Program-made: the position numbers and the translations under genes
Shown here: positions 1-10,052 of the stretch, piece by piece
How the letters are laid out: the number at the start of each line of letters is the position of its first letter
How positions within the stretch are numbered: position 1 is the stretch's first letter
Origin: Selaginella moellendorffii
Taxonomy: Eukaryota; Streptophyta; Lycopodiopsida; Selaginellales; Selaginellaceae
Assembly: GCF_000143415.4 (NCBI RefSeq)
Contig: NW_003314312.1
Coordinates: 546,399 to 610,398, forward strand
Direction: 5' to 3'
Length of the DNA stretch: 64,000 nucleotides
Notes under the pieces: generated by a model
Told to the model about the DNA's origin: nothing
The model's database searches: none
Seen by the model: the letters and a program-made list of their open reading frames with translations, nothing else

Positions 1-1475
1 TTATTTTTGAGTGTTGCGATTAACGAGCTTGAAGAAGGTCCCATGTGCTAAACTATATTTGGCAGATAATGCTAAGTCTTGGTGAAGAACAATAGAGGCC
101 AACGAAGGACCAATGGCCACTTGGGAAATGATGAAAGCGAGGATCTGCACAATTTATGTTCCTCCAAATGCTACTTTACACCTAAGGGATGAGCTGAGTA
201 GGCTGAAGCAGACAGGAACCATTCAAGAGTATGTGAATGTGTTCATGGCAAAGAGGATGCTTGTCACAGACATGAGTGATATGGATGCGTTCTATGCCTT
301 CATATCAAACTTGCAAACTTAGGCTCGATGCATTGGAACCCAACCAATTATAAAGAAGCATTGGATGTAGTTATCAAGGTGCATTTTAATGATAACCTAC
401 AAAAAAGGAACATAACGAGGTTGGGGTCCACATTTAGCAAAGGAGACAAACTAGATATATGGCAAAGGGAAATTCAAAAAGATTTTCTCTAAGAATGAGT
501 CCTCAAGGTTTCTAAAAGGCAAATCTAGTGGCCAGTGAGCAAATACGTGGGAGAGTCAAGCGAAAAATGACAAATCCACTAATAAAAAAGTCAAGTCTAC
601 TAATAGCGTGGGAAACAATATATGCTTCAATTGCGGTGAAACAAGACACTTTTCGAGGGAATGTCCCTTCCTGAAGAAGGCCAGAGTCAATATGGCCATT
701 AAGTCAGGTGAAATTCAAACTAAAGTACGTGATCCAGTCCCTAGCTCAAAGTTACTCATTACACGAGCAAATTTGGTAGAGAGTCATTTGCGACATCTAC
801 TAGCCCTTTGAGAAAAGCTCAAAAGTAGCTTTGTTAAGATCCTTATTGATACAGGTGCTTCGGATAATTTTGTGGCTACAGATATAGTCTGGCAAGCCGG
901 ACTAATAATGTAGTGGCTGAGTGAACCAAGGACTATAGAGTTTGTTCAAGATAGCCAAAGCACCAATGAGGCGAAGTAAGGACGTAGAAAGTAGACATGG
1001 ATTTTACCGTGTTCGACATGGTGGATTTGACATGATCTTTGGGTTGGATTGGTTTGGTAACCCTGCATAAATAAGGTAGGAACCTTATGGTAATGGCAAA
1101 TGCCTGAGGAGAATGATCTAGAATGGAGGCCCAGGATCTAAAAGTAGGGCAAAGTAAGGCAAAAGACTTTTGCTTAAATTTGGTGTTCACGAGAGGACAA
1201 CTCACTAAAGGAACCAACATAGCGTTTTTGTGTTTAATTTTAGTGGGGAGTGACAAAAAGACAGGAACGAAAAAAGCACCTTTAGTGATCCAACGGGTGT
1301 TAGACCAATTTTGAGATACCATGCTAGAGGAGTTATCAACAGTGTTACCCCCTGCACGACTGATAGACATAAAATCAAGCTAATTAAGGGTGCTAAAGCG
1401 GTGGTTCGTCCCCCCTATCGGTTGAACAAAAAGGAACTCGAGGAGTTGATATAGTGCTAGTAAACTGACATGAAA
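1..1475 (+). pseudogene. Decayed chromovirus gag-protease copy (copy 1), cut by window edge
   Basis: This stretch aligns by eye with about 4178-5690 of the intact-looking element further right. The order is the same: a gag segment (113-322), a zinc knuckle of the CX2CX4HX4C type (about 625-670), a protease with the DTGASDNF signature (about 845-880) and the start of reverse transcriptase (about 1390-1475). It has many stops and frameshifts and no LTR in view. It still has CGA where the younger copy has an in-frame TGA at 4189-4191, so it is an independent older relative. The right edge near 1475 abuts minus-strand sequence of another element. The gene is dead. Confidence 0.85.
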
Positions 1476-1479
1476 TACA

Positions 1480-2060
1480 TCATGTACATGGGACAACTCA
1501 TTTGGAAGGAGATGATTTATAGGATACATCACCAACTCATCTCAACACCCAATAAGATCCAACATCTCTTGGTAACAGCTTCTGAGACAAAGATCCCTTA
1601 ATATTCAAATTCTAGGAAGATAGCCACACTTGATCTCCCACTTGATAGAATATATTCCGACGATGCTGATCCTTATCATGTCGATAGCTATCTTGAGCTT
1701 TGCCCATCGCCTCAGTAGCTCTAGACCAACCTTGGCGTAGTTGCTCTACTTAAGTCTCAACGGCTGGGACCAACACTTCGGACATTAGCTTTGGTACAAC
1801 AATCTGTTGAGGATCCCTATGAGCATTCCCTTATAGCATCTCCTATGGAGAACAGCTAATAGTGCTATGAAATGTGTTGTTATAACATATTTCTGTTGTG
1901 TCTAAATGCTCAACTCAGTCACGTTGGTCTGCCGCGACATAGTACCACAAATAATCCTCCACTTGAGCATTCACGTGTTCAGTCTACCCATTGGTTTAAG
2001 AATGATAAGCTGTACTAAACTTCAACTTGGTACCAAACAACTAAAGCAGTATGCCCATAA
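1480..2060 (-). pseudogene. Integrase C-terminal remnant of an older minus-strand gypsy element
   Basis: Read on the minus strand, this segment resembles the end of a gypsy integrase: a stretch like the usual 'S.YE.L.G..P' region near 1810-1850, then a 'QDSYRHDKDQ.R' and 'GDQVWLS' type motif (about 1620-1700) that in this family precedes the chromodomain. Stops and shifts are frequent. It lies downstream, on the same strand, of the coiled-coil segment at 2065-2358 and of a primer-binding site at 2484-2495, so all three are probably parts of one old element whose middle has been deleted. Confidence 0.6.
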
Positions 2061-2064
2061 ACCT

Positions 2065-2358
2065 TTATCTAAGAGTTGCCTCAACTTCTTTCTTCCTTTT
2101 CTTGTTCTTCTTTTTCAATTTGCGAACTTCCCTTTGCAAATTCTTGATCTCAACTTCCTGAGCTGTATGTTGCAGTGCTATAGCATCTAGCTCTTCCTCT
2201 TCTAACTCGGCCTCAACCTCTTCCATAACATCTCTTGCATGAGTTTCCTCCTCTTGATTCGCTCGTCTAAAGGTTTCAGCATCATCAGCACAGTTCCTTT
2301 TCACCATCTCACTAGCTACATGCATGCCTCTATCAGTAACTAAACATGCATACAACAT
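2065..2358 (-). pseudogene. Coiled-coil gag-like segment of the older minus-strand element
   Basis: An open stretch of 97 codons on the minus strand. It is rich in Glu, Lys and Leu heptads (for example EVEAELEEEELDAIAL and a KLKKKNKKRKKE basic tail), typical of a coiled coil. It lies between a minus-strand primer-binding site (2484-2495) and integrase-like remnants, so I infer it is part of gag or an upstream leader of that element. No catalytic or metal-binding motif is visible. It could instead be a captured host fragment. Confidence 0.4.
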
Positions 2359-2483
2359 CTTACCAAATGGTGCAATCCCACTAATCCTACACAGGTCACT
2401 CAGGATCTACTAGAAGAGTCTCTGCGTATGCAACTTGAGTCAGAAAATCTGACAAAAGTTGGATAGGAATCGTTGAGACAATT

Positions 2484-2495
2484 CCTCTGATACCA
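2484..2495 (-). other. Primer-binding site of the older minus-strand LTR element
   Basis: The minus strand reads TGGTATCAGAGG, which matches the 3' end complement of initiator methionine tRNA, the usual plant gypsy primer. The LTR it belongs to now lies at 10049-10365, because the young chromovirus inserted exactly between LTR and primer site. Confidence 0.8.
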
Positions 2496-2496
2496 A

Positions 2497-2501
2497 ATGT
2501 A
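2497..2501. repeat. Target-site duplication ATGTA, left copy
   Basis: Five bases directly before the 5' LTR (which starts at 2502). The same five bases directly follow the 3' LTR at 10048-10052. A five-base duplication is what Ty3/gypsy integrases generate. Confidence 0.9.
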
Positions 2502-3652
2502 TGTAAAGAACCAACTCGCCGAGGCTAAAGGAACCCCAAAAGCATGACCAAAATGACAAAGAGTTCATCGGATGGGACCAAGTCGAAGATCGAGTCCAAG
2601 ACTGACTCTAGGACCGAGTTCGAGATAGAGTCCGAAATCGAGTCCGAGACCGACTCGGGGACCGAGTTCGAGTCTGAGTTCGAGACCGAGTTCGAGACGG
2701 AGTCCGAGATCCGAAATTGCATCCGAGACCGAGTCCGAGGTCGAGTCTGAGGTCGGGTCCTAGATTGGGTCCGAGATCGAGTCCGAGATCGAGTCCGAGA
2801 CCGAATCCGAAGTCGGATCCGAAATCAGGTCCGAGATAGAGCCAGAGACTAAGTCCAAATACTAATACGGGTCAAGGGGTGAAAGCCCAAAGCGTGCGTC
2901 TCCCAGGGGGGGGGGGGCTGCAGGGGGTTCCAAAAGTATAGTAGGGATAGTGAGGTCCAGGAATTAGTCTTGAAGGAACTCTCCAGTGGTGCTTCCAAAC
3001 TGACTTGAGGTTGAGACTGGGGCCGAGGGGCCTTAGGTGGGAGTGAGCATGGGCTTGAGTGGTGCCGGAGGGGCCACCCAGGGAAGTGCTCAAGAGCAGC
3101 TCCCACTCCCGAAAGGGAAACCGACTGCGGTGCTCCCGGCTCATGTGGAGTGGTGCCCCACTTGAGTACCTTGTGGCTCATTGGTCCTCGCCCTCCCTAG
3201 GGGCTTGGGCCTTCCCTTCGGGATGGAAGTGGGGGGGTAGAGGTACCCATACCGGGCTGTTAGGCCACGGTGTTTCGCCCCGACGTCCCGAAGCAAGTGC
3301 TGCACCCAAGACTTGGGATTTAGAGGGTCCCATGATCAAGTCTTGTGGTACCAAGGGGTGTTAGGAATCTGGAGGCTTGGTGTGCTTGGCTGCTTGTGCC
3401 TGCGGGGAGTGTAGCCGAACCTTAAGTCCAGTCTAACCCGGGGAGGGGGATTGGGAGAGATTTGGGAATCCGTAGATGGATGGCTAACACTCCGTTGCTC
3501 GTGCAGTGAGTAACTGAAACAAAGTAGGACCAAGTAGGAGATGGTACTATAGGTGAGAACTTTGGCGAGGGAACTTAACACAAGCCAAGGCAGAGTTGGT
3601 CGGATAGACGAGGTAAGCTGGCAAATTGGAAAGGAAAAATTTGTGGCTTACA
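2502..3652 (+). repeat. 5' LTR of the chromovirus
   Basis: 1,151 bases, beginning TGTAAAGAACC and ending GGCTTACA. It contains a degenerate hexamer tract built on GAGTCC/GAGACC (about 2575-2850), a run of G near 2908-2918, and a GC-rich 3' half. It differs from the 3' LTR by about 26 substitutions, a 9-base indel near 2524 and one base in the G run. Confidence 0.93.
2575..2850 (+). repeat. GAGTCC/GAGACC hexamer tract inside the 5' LTR
   Basis: Imperfect tandem hexamers of the form GAGNCC or GAGTTC, each followed by another GAG, run for nearly 280 bases. Because the period is a multiple of three, long open frames appear on both strands (Ser/Asp-rich or Glu/Ser-rich). These are artefacts of the repeat and not genes. 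The same tract is in the 3' LTR at about 8972-9250. Confidence 0.85.
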
Positions 3653-3655
3653 ATT

Positions 3656-3668
3656 TGGTATCGGAGCC
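3656..3668 (+). other. Primer-binding site of the chromovirus
   Basis: TGGTATCGGAGCC starts three bases after the 5' LTR. It matches the 3' end complement of plant initiator tRNA-Met (TGGTATCAGAGC...) with one difference, A to G at the eighth base. The same altered form recurs after the LTR ending at 61139. Confidence 0.85.
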
Positions 3669-6600
3669 TCTTCCTCAGTTTTAGCGAAGGATAGAGGCAG
3701 ATTGCTGGGAGATGGCAAGGGCAGGACGTAAGCGAACCCAGGCAGAGACGGAACCTCCTCCAGAGCTGGAGCCTCCGGTCGAATAGGAGGCTATGGATGA
3801 GGAATCCTTGCATGAGGAGGACTCCAGTGAGGCAACTTCCAAACAGGAGTCTGGTGGTGAGGTTCGGTCGTCCAAGGCTCAATTGGACGTTCTAGAAGGA
3901 CAATTGGCACAGACTAATGCCCTGCTAGAGACTCTCGTACGCAAGCTAAAGCGTGATGAGAAGCGGAAGAAAAAGCGAAAGACTGCGGATATTGGCAGCG
4001 CAGAAGGTGCGGACCCTTCGGCAGGGACTGAGGCAAAACCAAACAAGGTCGAACAGACCGAAGTGGAATCAGTCCCTCAGGCAGTTCCCAAGTACAAACC
4101 AAAGCCCCCACCGGTCTTCAAGGGAGTGAATGACTATAAGGTGGTGGAGGATTGGTTTTACGATATGGAAGACTACTTCCGAGTGTTGTGATTACCGAGC
4201 TCAGAGAAGGTCCCATGTGCAAAACCATACTTGGCAGATAATGCCAAGTCTTGGTGGAGAACGACAGAGGCCAACGAAGGACCGGTGGCCACTTGGGAAA
4301 TGATGAAGGCGAGGATCCGCGCAACTTACGTTCCTCCGAATGCTACTCTGCATCTAAGAGACGAGCTGAGTAGGCTGAAGCAGACCGGAACCATTCAGGA
4401 GTATGTGAATGGTTTCATGGTAAAGAGGATACTTGTCATGGACATGGGGGATATGGATGCGTTCCATGCCTTCATATCAGGTTTGCAAACCTGGGCTCGC
4501 GGCGAAGTAATGCGGTGGAACCCGACCAACTACAAGGAAGCGTTGGATGCGGCCATCAAGGTGCATTTCAATGATAACCTACGAAAGGGGAACACGACGG
4601 GGTCGGGATCCACATTTAGCAAAGGGGCCAAACCAAGGGGAACGTTTAGCAGAGGGAAATTCAAGAAGAGTTTCTCTAAGAATGAGTCCTCGGGGTTCCG
4701 AAAAGGCAGATTTAGTGGCCAGCGAGCGAGTACGTGGGGGAGTCAAGCGAAAAGAGACAAACCCACGGATAAGAAGGTCAAGTCATATAGCAGCGTGGGA
4801 AATAACGTATGCTACAACTGCGGTGAAGCGGGACACTTCTCGAGGGAATGTCCCTACCCGAAGAAGGCTAGAGCCAATATGGCCATCAAGTCGGGTGAAG
4901 TCCAAACTGAGGTATGTGATCCAGTCCCTAACTCAAAGTTACTCATCACACGAGCAACTTTGGTAGAGAGTCATTCGCGACATCTACTAGCCCTCCGAGG
5001 GAAGCTCAGAGGTAGCTTTGTTAAAATCCTTATTGACACGGGTGCTTCGGATAATTTTGTGGCTGCAGACATAGTCCGGCAAGCCGGACTAACGGTGCAG
5101 CGGCTAGGCGAACCAAGGACTATAGAGTTTGTTCAAGGTAGCCAAAGCACCGATGAGGTACTTCGACAAGCGAGAGTCGAAGTGGGGACTTGGAAGGTGG
5201 ACCTGGATTTCACCGTGTTGGACATGGCAGGATTTGACGTGATCTTCGGAATGGACTGGTTCAATCAATTTGTGGTAGCCCTGCATGGACAAGGTAGAAA
5301 CCTTGTGGTACTGACGAATGCCCAAGGAAGAAGATCTAGGGTGGAGGCCCAAGATCTAAAGGTAGGGCAAAGCAAGGCCAAAGATTCCTGCTTAAACTTG
5401 GTGTCCACGAGAGGACAACTCATTAAAGGAACTAAGGCAGCATTTTTGTGCTTACTCTCGGTGAAGAGTGACAAAAAGACAGGAATGGAAGAAGTACCTT
5501 TAGTGATCCAGCGGGTGTTAAACCAATTCCAGGATACCATGCCGGAGGAGCTACCGGCGGGGCTACCCCCAGCACGACCGATAGAACATAAGATTGAGCT
5601 GGTCGAGGGTGCTGAGGCGGTGGTTCGTCCCCCTTATCGTTTGAACGAAAAAGAACTCAAGGAGCTCAAGTGCCAACTAGAGGAGTTGGTGGACAAAAGG
5701 TATGTTAGGTTGAGCAAGTCGCCATATGGGGCACCGGTGTTATTTGTGAAAAAGAAAGATGGGTCTATGCGCATGTGCATAGACTACCGGTTGCTCAACA
5801 AGTATACAAAGAAGAACAAGTACCCTTTGCCAAGGATTGAGGACCTATTCAATAGGTTGGGAAAGGAAAAATACTTCTCGAGGATTGACCTAAGGTCAGG
5901 ATACTACCAGATTAGGGTAGCCGAGGAAGATGTCGAGAAGACAACCTGTCGAACAAGGTATGGGAGCTTTGAGTTTCTGGTGATGCCCTTTGGGCTGTGT
6001 AACGCACCGGCAACGTTTTCGGTGCTAATGAACCACATCTTTGTACCCTATTTAGATCACTTCGTGGTCGTCTATATCGACGACATCCTGATCTATAGCG
6101 AGATGCTAGAGGAGCATGCCGAACACTTGGCGAAGGTGTTTGAGAAACTAAGGGAACACAAACTGTATGCTAAAGAGAGCAAATGTGACTTTGCTCAACA
6201 TGAGGTAAAGTTTCTCGGGCATGTGGTGGGCCAGGACGGGCTCAAGGTGGACCCGAAGAAGGTTCAAGCGATCCAGGAATGGGAGCGACCATCGAATGTA
6301 CACAAGTTGAGGGCATTCCTGGGGCTATGCAACTACTATCGAAAGTTTATCAGACACTATTCGAGAGTAGCCCTACCCTTAACGGACCAAACAGGAAAAG
6401 GGAAGATGGTGTGGACAGCGGAATGCGAGGCGGCATTCGTCCACCTTAAAGGGAAGTTGAGGAAGGCTCTCGTATTGGCATTACCAGACTTTGGTAAGGA
6501 CTTTGAGGTAGAAACGGATGCTTCGGACTTTGCGTTGGGTGCAGGTTTGAAGCAAGACAACCATCCGGTAGCATTCTTTTCGAAGAAGTTGGACAAGGCT

Positions 6601-7585
6601 CAACGGAAGTGGCCTGCCCACGAGAAGGAATTGTTTGCGGTGGTCAAGGCGCTCAAGGAGTGGTGACACTACCTTGGGAGACACTTCAAGGTTTACACGG
6701 ACAATGTGGCAACGAAACACTTCTTGTCACAGCCCGACCTGAGAGGGAAACAAGGTCGGTGGGCCAATGCCTTGGCTGAGTTTGATTGCGAGATTCTGTA
6801 CAAGCCTGGGAAGAGCAACATCGTGGCGGATGCGCTAAGTCGAAAAGCGAGCTTGAGGTTGGCAATATCCAGCGCAACAGCAACCTTCTGGGATGATGTG
6901 CGGACAGCATATGAGAACAATGGTCTAGCACAAGAAGTGTTGCTGAGGAATCTAGAGGCGCGGGAAGCTCACCAGAGAGGTGAGCTGCCAACGGAAGAGA
7001 AAACGGGCTATGCGGAACGCAACGGACTCATCTATTACAAGCAAACGAGGGTGTATGTTCCAGAAGGGGAACTAAGGAAGGTGGCCTTAGAAGAGTGTCA
7101 TGGCGGACCTCTTGCGGGACATGGCGGAGTGCCCAAGACGATGGGCTTACTCAAGAGGAAGTACCATTGGCCAGATATGGCTAAGGACGTCCAAGACTAT
7201 GTAAAGACATGTCCAACATGTCAGCAGGTAAAAGCCGTGACTAAGGCTGGTGGGGGCTTGTTGCAAAGCATCCCAATTCCAGATCGTCCGTGGAAATGTC
7301 TTACGATGGACTTCATTACGGGACTCCCCCCAAGTGAGGGGTTTGATGCGATATTCGTGGTGGTGGACCGATTTTCGAAAATGGCACATTTCATACCCAC
7401 CACAACAGAGGTGGATGCGGAAAGTGTGGCAAAGCTATTCTTCGAACAAGTGGTTCGAGTGCGGGGAAGACCGGAAGAGATCATCTCAGATCGAGATAAG
7501 ATCTTCACCAGTAGGTTCTGGAGGACTCTCCTGGAACAGTATTGCACCAAGTTGAAATTCAGCACAGCCTATCACCCACAGACAG

Positions 7586-7631
7586 GTATGGGGTATTAAG
7601 TCAAGTTGTTGGCACTAACACTTCTTGACAG
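7586..7631 (+). other. Intron-like insertion 1 in integrase (46 bases)
   Basis: It starts GTATGG and ends TTGACAG. It falls between the codons for HPQT and the following DGQTERVN of the conserved integrase motif; joining G at 7585 to AC at 7632 makes the expected Asp codon. It adds an in-frame TAA (7597-7599) if not removed. The length is at the lower limit for plant introns but not far from the short introns of neighbouring host genes. Confidence 0.8.
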
Positions 7632-8049
7632 ACGGACAGACGGAAAGGGTGAATAGGCAGCTGGAGGATTATTTGTGATGCTATGTCTCGGGAGACCAGA
7701 CCGATTGGGTAAGTCATTTGGGACTTGTGGAAATGTGTTATAACAACTCACCACATTCGAGTATCGGGGTGAGTCCATGGGAAGTCATCAATGGGCGAGC
7801 TATTGAAGGTCCTGTGGAACTCGGCGTGGCTGAGTATCATGGAGAGTTGCCCGCAGTGGAGGCATTCACGGCGGAAAGACTCAGCATTTGGAATCTAGTG
7901 AGGGATTCCTTGGAACGGGCTCAACAAAGGCAAACCAAATACGCGAACCAGAAGCGTCGGGATGTAGAGTTCCAAGCTGGGGAGAAGGTGTGGCTGAACA
8001 CCAAGAACCTCAGACTACCAAGTGGGATCAGCCGAAAGTTGACCCAAAG

Positions 8050-8101
8050 GTAAAGATGCATGTATTCCTGTAAATGAATTGATCTTGAGTTCCTTAAGCA
8101 G
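8050..8101 (+). other. Intron-like insertion 2 in integrase C-terminus (52 bases)
   Basis: It starts GTAAAG and ends CTTAAGCAG. Removal joins AG at 8048-8049 to G at 8102 and continues the usual gypsy sequence 'KLTQRFAGPYEI' without a break; left in, it gives a stop at once (TAA 8051-8053). The preceding and following sequences are both strongly conserved among gypsy integrases, so the boundaries are well defined. Confidence 0.82.
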
Positions 8102-8483
8102 GTTCGCGGGGCCTTACGAGATTGAGGCACGAATCGGTAAAGTGGCTTACCGACTCTGACTTCCTCGAGAGATGGGGAAGATGCACCCAGTGTTCCACGT
8201 GAACTTACTCAAGCCGTACTTTGAGGATCCGCTTCGCAAGGACCAAGTGAGACCTTTACCTGAGGTTATCCAAGGGGAAGAGGAATACGAAGTCGAGGCC
8301 ATCCTCAATGCGCGCAAGAGCAAGTGACAAGGACGCGAGGTGAGAGAGTTCCATGTGAAGTGGAAAGGATTTCCACACTGCGAAGCAACATGGGAACCGG
8401 AGGAGAACCTAGCGAACGCGCGAGATCTGGTGGAGGAATTTCTGCAAGGCAGAACTCTATGTACTTATGCAAAGTTCAATTAA

Positions 8484-8874
8484 AAATATCAATTTGCAAA
8501 GTTGAGCAAGTGACATATGTTGGGACCCGAAGGCGCGCCGAAGGTAAGCTAATTAGCATGGGTTAGATAGGTCGACCAGGCGTAGAGCACTACGCCCGAC
8601 TCCCCGCGGGGATGTCGAATCCGTAGACGTATTCTACGGAGGTTGGGTTCGAGTCTCAACCCCCTAGTAAAGCAAGGCTGGGTTCAAGTCCCGACCCCAT
8701 ACTAGGGCGTGGTGAGGTGAGGGGTATAGGGACACCTATATTCCGTTGTCATTGGCTCTTGGCCGGGGAGGCTAACTTAGGCACACCGCTAAGTGGGGGG
8801 ATGCCCCCGGAGCCATGGTCAACAAGTCGTAGGATAAAACAAGACGTTCGATGTGGGCATCGAACTTCTTCTAT
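8484..8874 (+). other. Non-coding 3' region of the chromovirus with tRNA-like arms
   Basis: About 390 bases between the end of pol and the polypurine tract, with no convincing reading frame. It holds two T-arm or B-box-like sequences, GGTTCGAGTCTCAACC (about 8645) and GGTTCAAGTCCCGACC (about 8672), and short GC-rich hairpins such as CCCCGCGGGG (about 8601). A good A box is not visible, so I do not call a tRNA gene. The part from about 8709 to 8779 resembles 63932-64000 at the right end of the window. Confidence 0.6.
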
Positions 8875-8885
8875 GGGTGGTGGAG
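8875..8885 (+). other. Polypurine tract of the chromovirus
   Basis: GGGTGGTGGAG, just before the 3' LTR that starts at 8887. It is nearly all purine and in the expected place for plus-strand DNA priming. Confidence 0.7.
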
Positions 8886-8886
8886 T

Positions 8887-10047
8887 TGTAAGGAACCAAC
8901 TCGCCGAGGTGTCATAGGCTAAAGGAACCCCAAAAGCATGACCAAAATGACAAAGAGTTCATTGGATGGGACCAAGTCGAAGATTGAGTCCAAGACCGAC
9001 TCTAGGACCGAGTTCGAGATAGAGTCCGAAATCAAGTCCGAGACCGACTCGGGGACCGAGTTCGAGTCCGAGTTCGAGACCGAGTTCGAGACGGAGTCCG
9101 AGATCCGAAATTGCATCCGAGACCAAGTCCGAGGTCGAGTCCGAGGTCGGGTCCGAGATTGGGTCCGAGATCGAGTCCGAGATCGAGTCCGAGACTGAAT
9201 CCGAAGTCGGATCCGAAATCAGGTCCGAGATAGAGCCAGAGACTAAGTCCAAATACTAATACAGGTCAAGGGGTGAAAGCCCAAAGCGTGCGTCTCCCAG
9301 GGGGGGGGGGGGCTGCAGGGGGTTCCAAAAGTATAGTAGGGATAGTGAGGTCCAGGAACCAGTCTTGAAGGAACTCTCCAGTGGTGCTTCCAAACTAACT
9401 TGAGGTTGAGACTGGGGCCGAGGGGCCTTAGGTGGGAGTGAGCATGGGCTTGAGTGGTGCTGGAGGGGCCACCCAGGGAAGTGCTCAAGAGCAACTCCCA
9501 CTCCCGAAAGGGAAACCGACTGCGGTGCTCCCGGCTCATGTGGAGTGGTGCCCCACTTGAGTACCTTGTGGCTCATTGGTCCTCGCCCTCCCTAGGGGCT
9601 TGGGCCTTCCCTTCGGGATGGAAGTGGGGGGGTAGAGGTACCCATACCGGGCCGTTAGGCCACGGTGTTTCGCCCCGACGTCCCGAAGCAAGTGTTGCAC
9701 CCAAGACTTGGGATTTAGAGGGTCCCATGATCAAGTCTTATGGTACCAAGGGGTGTTAGGAATCTGGAGGCTTGGTGTGCTTGGCTGCTTGTGCCTGCGG
9801 GGAGTGTAGCCGAACCTTAAGTCCAGTCTAACCCGGGGAGGGGGATTGGGAGAGATTTGGGAATCCGTAGATGGATGGCTAACACTCCATTGCTCGTGCA
9901 GTGAGTAACTGAAACCAAGTAGGACCAAGTAGGAGCTGGTACCATAGGTGAGAACCTTGGCGAGGGAACTTAGCACAAGCCAAGGCAGAGTTGGTCGGAT
10001 AGACAAGGTAAGCTGGCAAATTGGAAAGGAAAAATTTGTGGCTTACA
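8887..10047 (+). repeat. 3' LTR of the chromovirus
   Basis: 1,161 bases from TGTAAGGAACC to GGCTTACA. Compared with the 5' LTR it has nine extra bases (TGTCATAGG or equivalent, near 8910) and one extra G in the G run near 9301. Nearly all other differences are transitions. Confidence 0.93.
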
Positions 10048-10052
10048 ATGTA
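10048..10052. repeat. Target-site duplication ATGTA, right copy
   Basis: Matches 2497-2501. Four of these bases are also the end of the older minus-strand LTR (reverse complement ...CTACA), so the insertion hit the LTR/primer-site junction. Confidence 0.9.

Larger units (their letters stand above)
3712..8483 (+). pseudogene. Chromovirus gag-pol polyprotein, six nonsense mutations
   Basis: The single reading frame starts at ATG 3712. In order it carries gag (to about 4800), a zinc knuckle [15 protein letters not shown] (about 4810-4854), protease with DTGASDNF (about 5035), reverse transcriptase with the YIDD box (about 6073), RNase H, integrase with an HHCC zinc domain (about 7100-7225) and DDE core, then a chromodomain (about 8281-8455) and TAA at 8481-8483. 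In-frame stops: TAG 3784, and TGA at 4189, 6664, 7676, 8157 and 8325. Two GT...AG segments (7586-7631 and 8050-8101) interrupt integrase. With both removed the length is 4,674 bases, exactly 1,558 codons. No frameshift is needed anywhere else. As it stands it cannot make a full polyprotein. Confidence 0.92.
2502..10047 (+). mobile_element. Ty3/gypsy chromovirus LTR retrotransposon, nearly full length
   Basis: A 7,546-base element with both LTRs, target duplications, a primer-binding site (3656-3668), a gag-protease-RT-RNaseH-integrase-chromodomain polyprotein region (3712-8483), a non-coding 3' stretch and a polypurine tract (8875-8885). LTR ends are TGTAA...TTACA. The chromodomain after integrase puts it among chromoviruses, the group common in lycophytes, mosses and other plants. 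It is inactivated by six in-frame stops but has no frameshifts once the two intron-like insertions are set aside. LTR identity is about 97-98% by hand comparison, so the insertion is fairly recent. Confidence 0.95.

Noticed and set aside
2525-2750. Open frames on both strands across the LTR hexamer tract (also at 8919-9252, 59467-60375 and 63503-63943)
   Set aside because: They are forced by a repeat whose period is a multiple of three; they have no start context, domain or conservation and lie inside LTRs.
8560-8700. A tRNA gene in the chromovirus 3' region
   Set aside because: T-arm-like sequences are present but no convincing A box, anticodon stem or full cloverleaf was seen.
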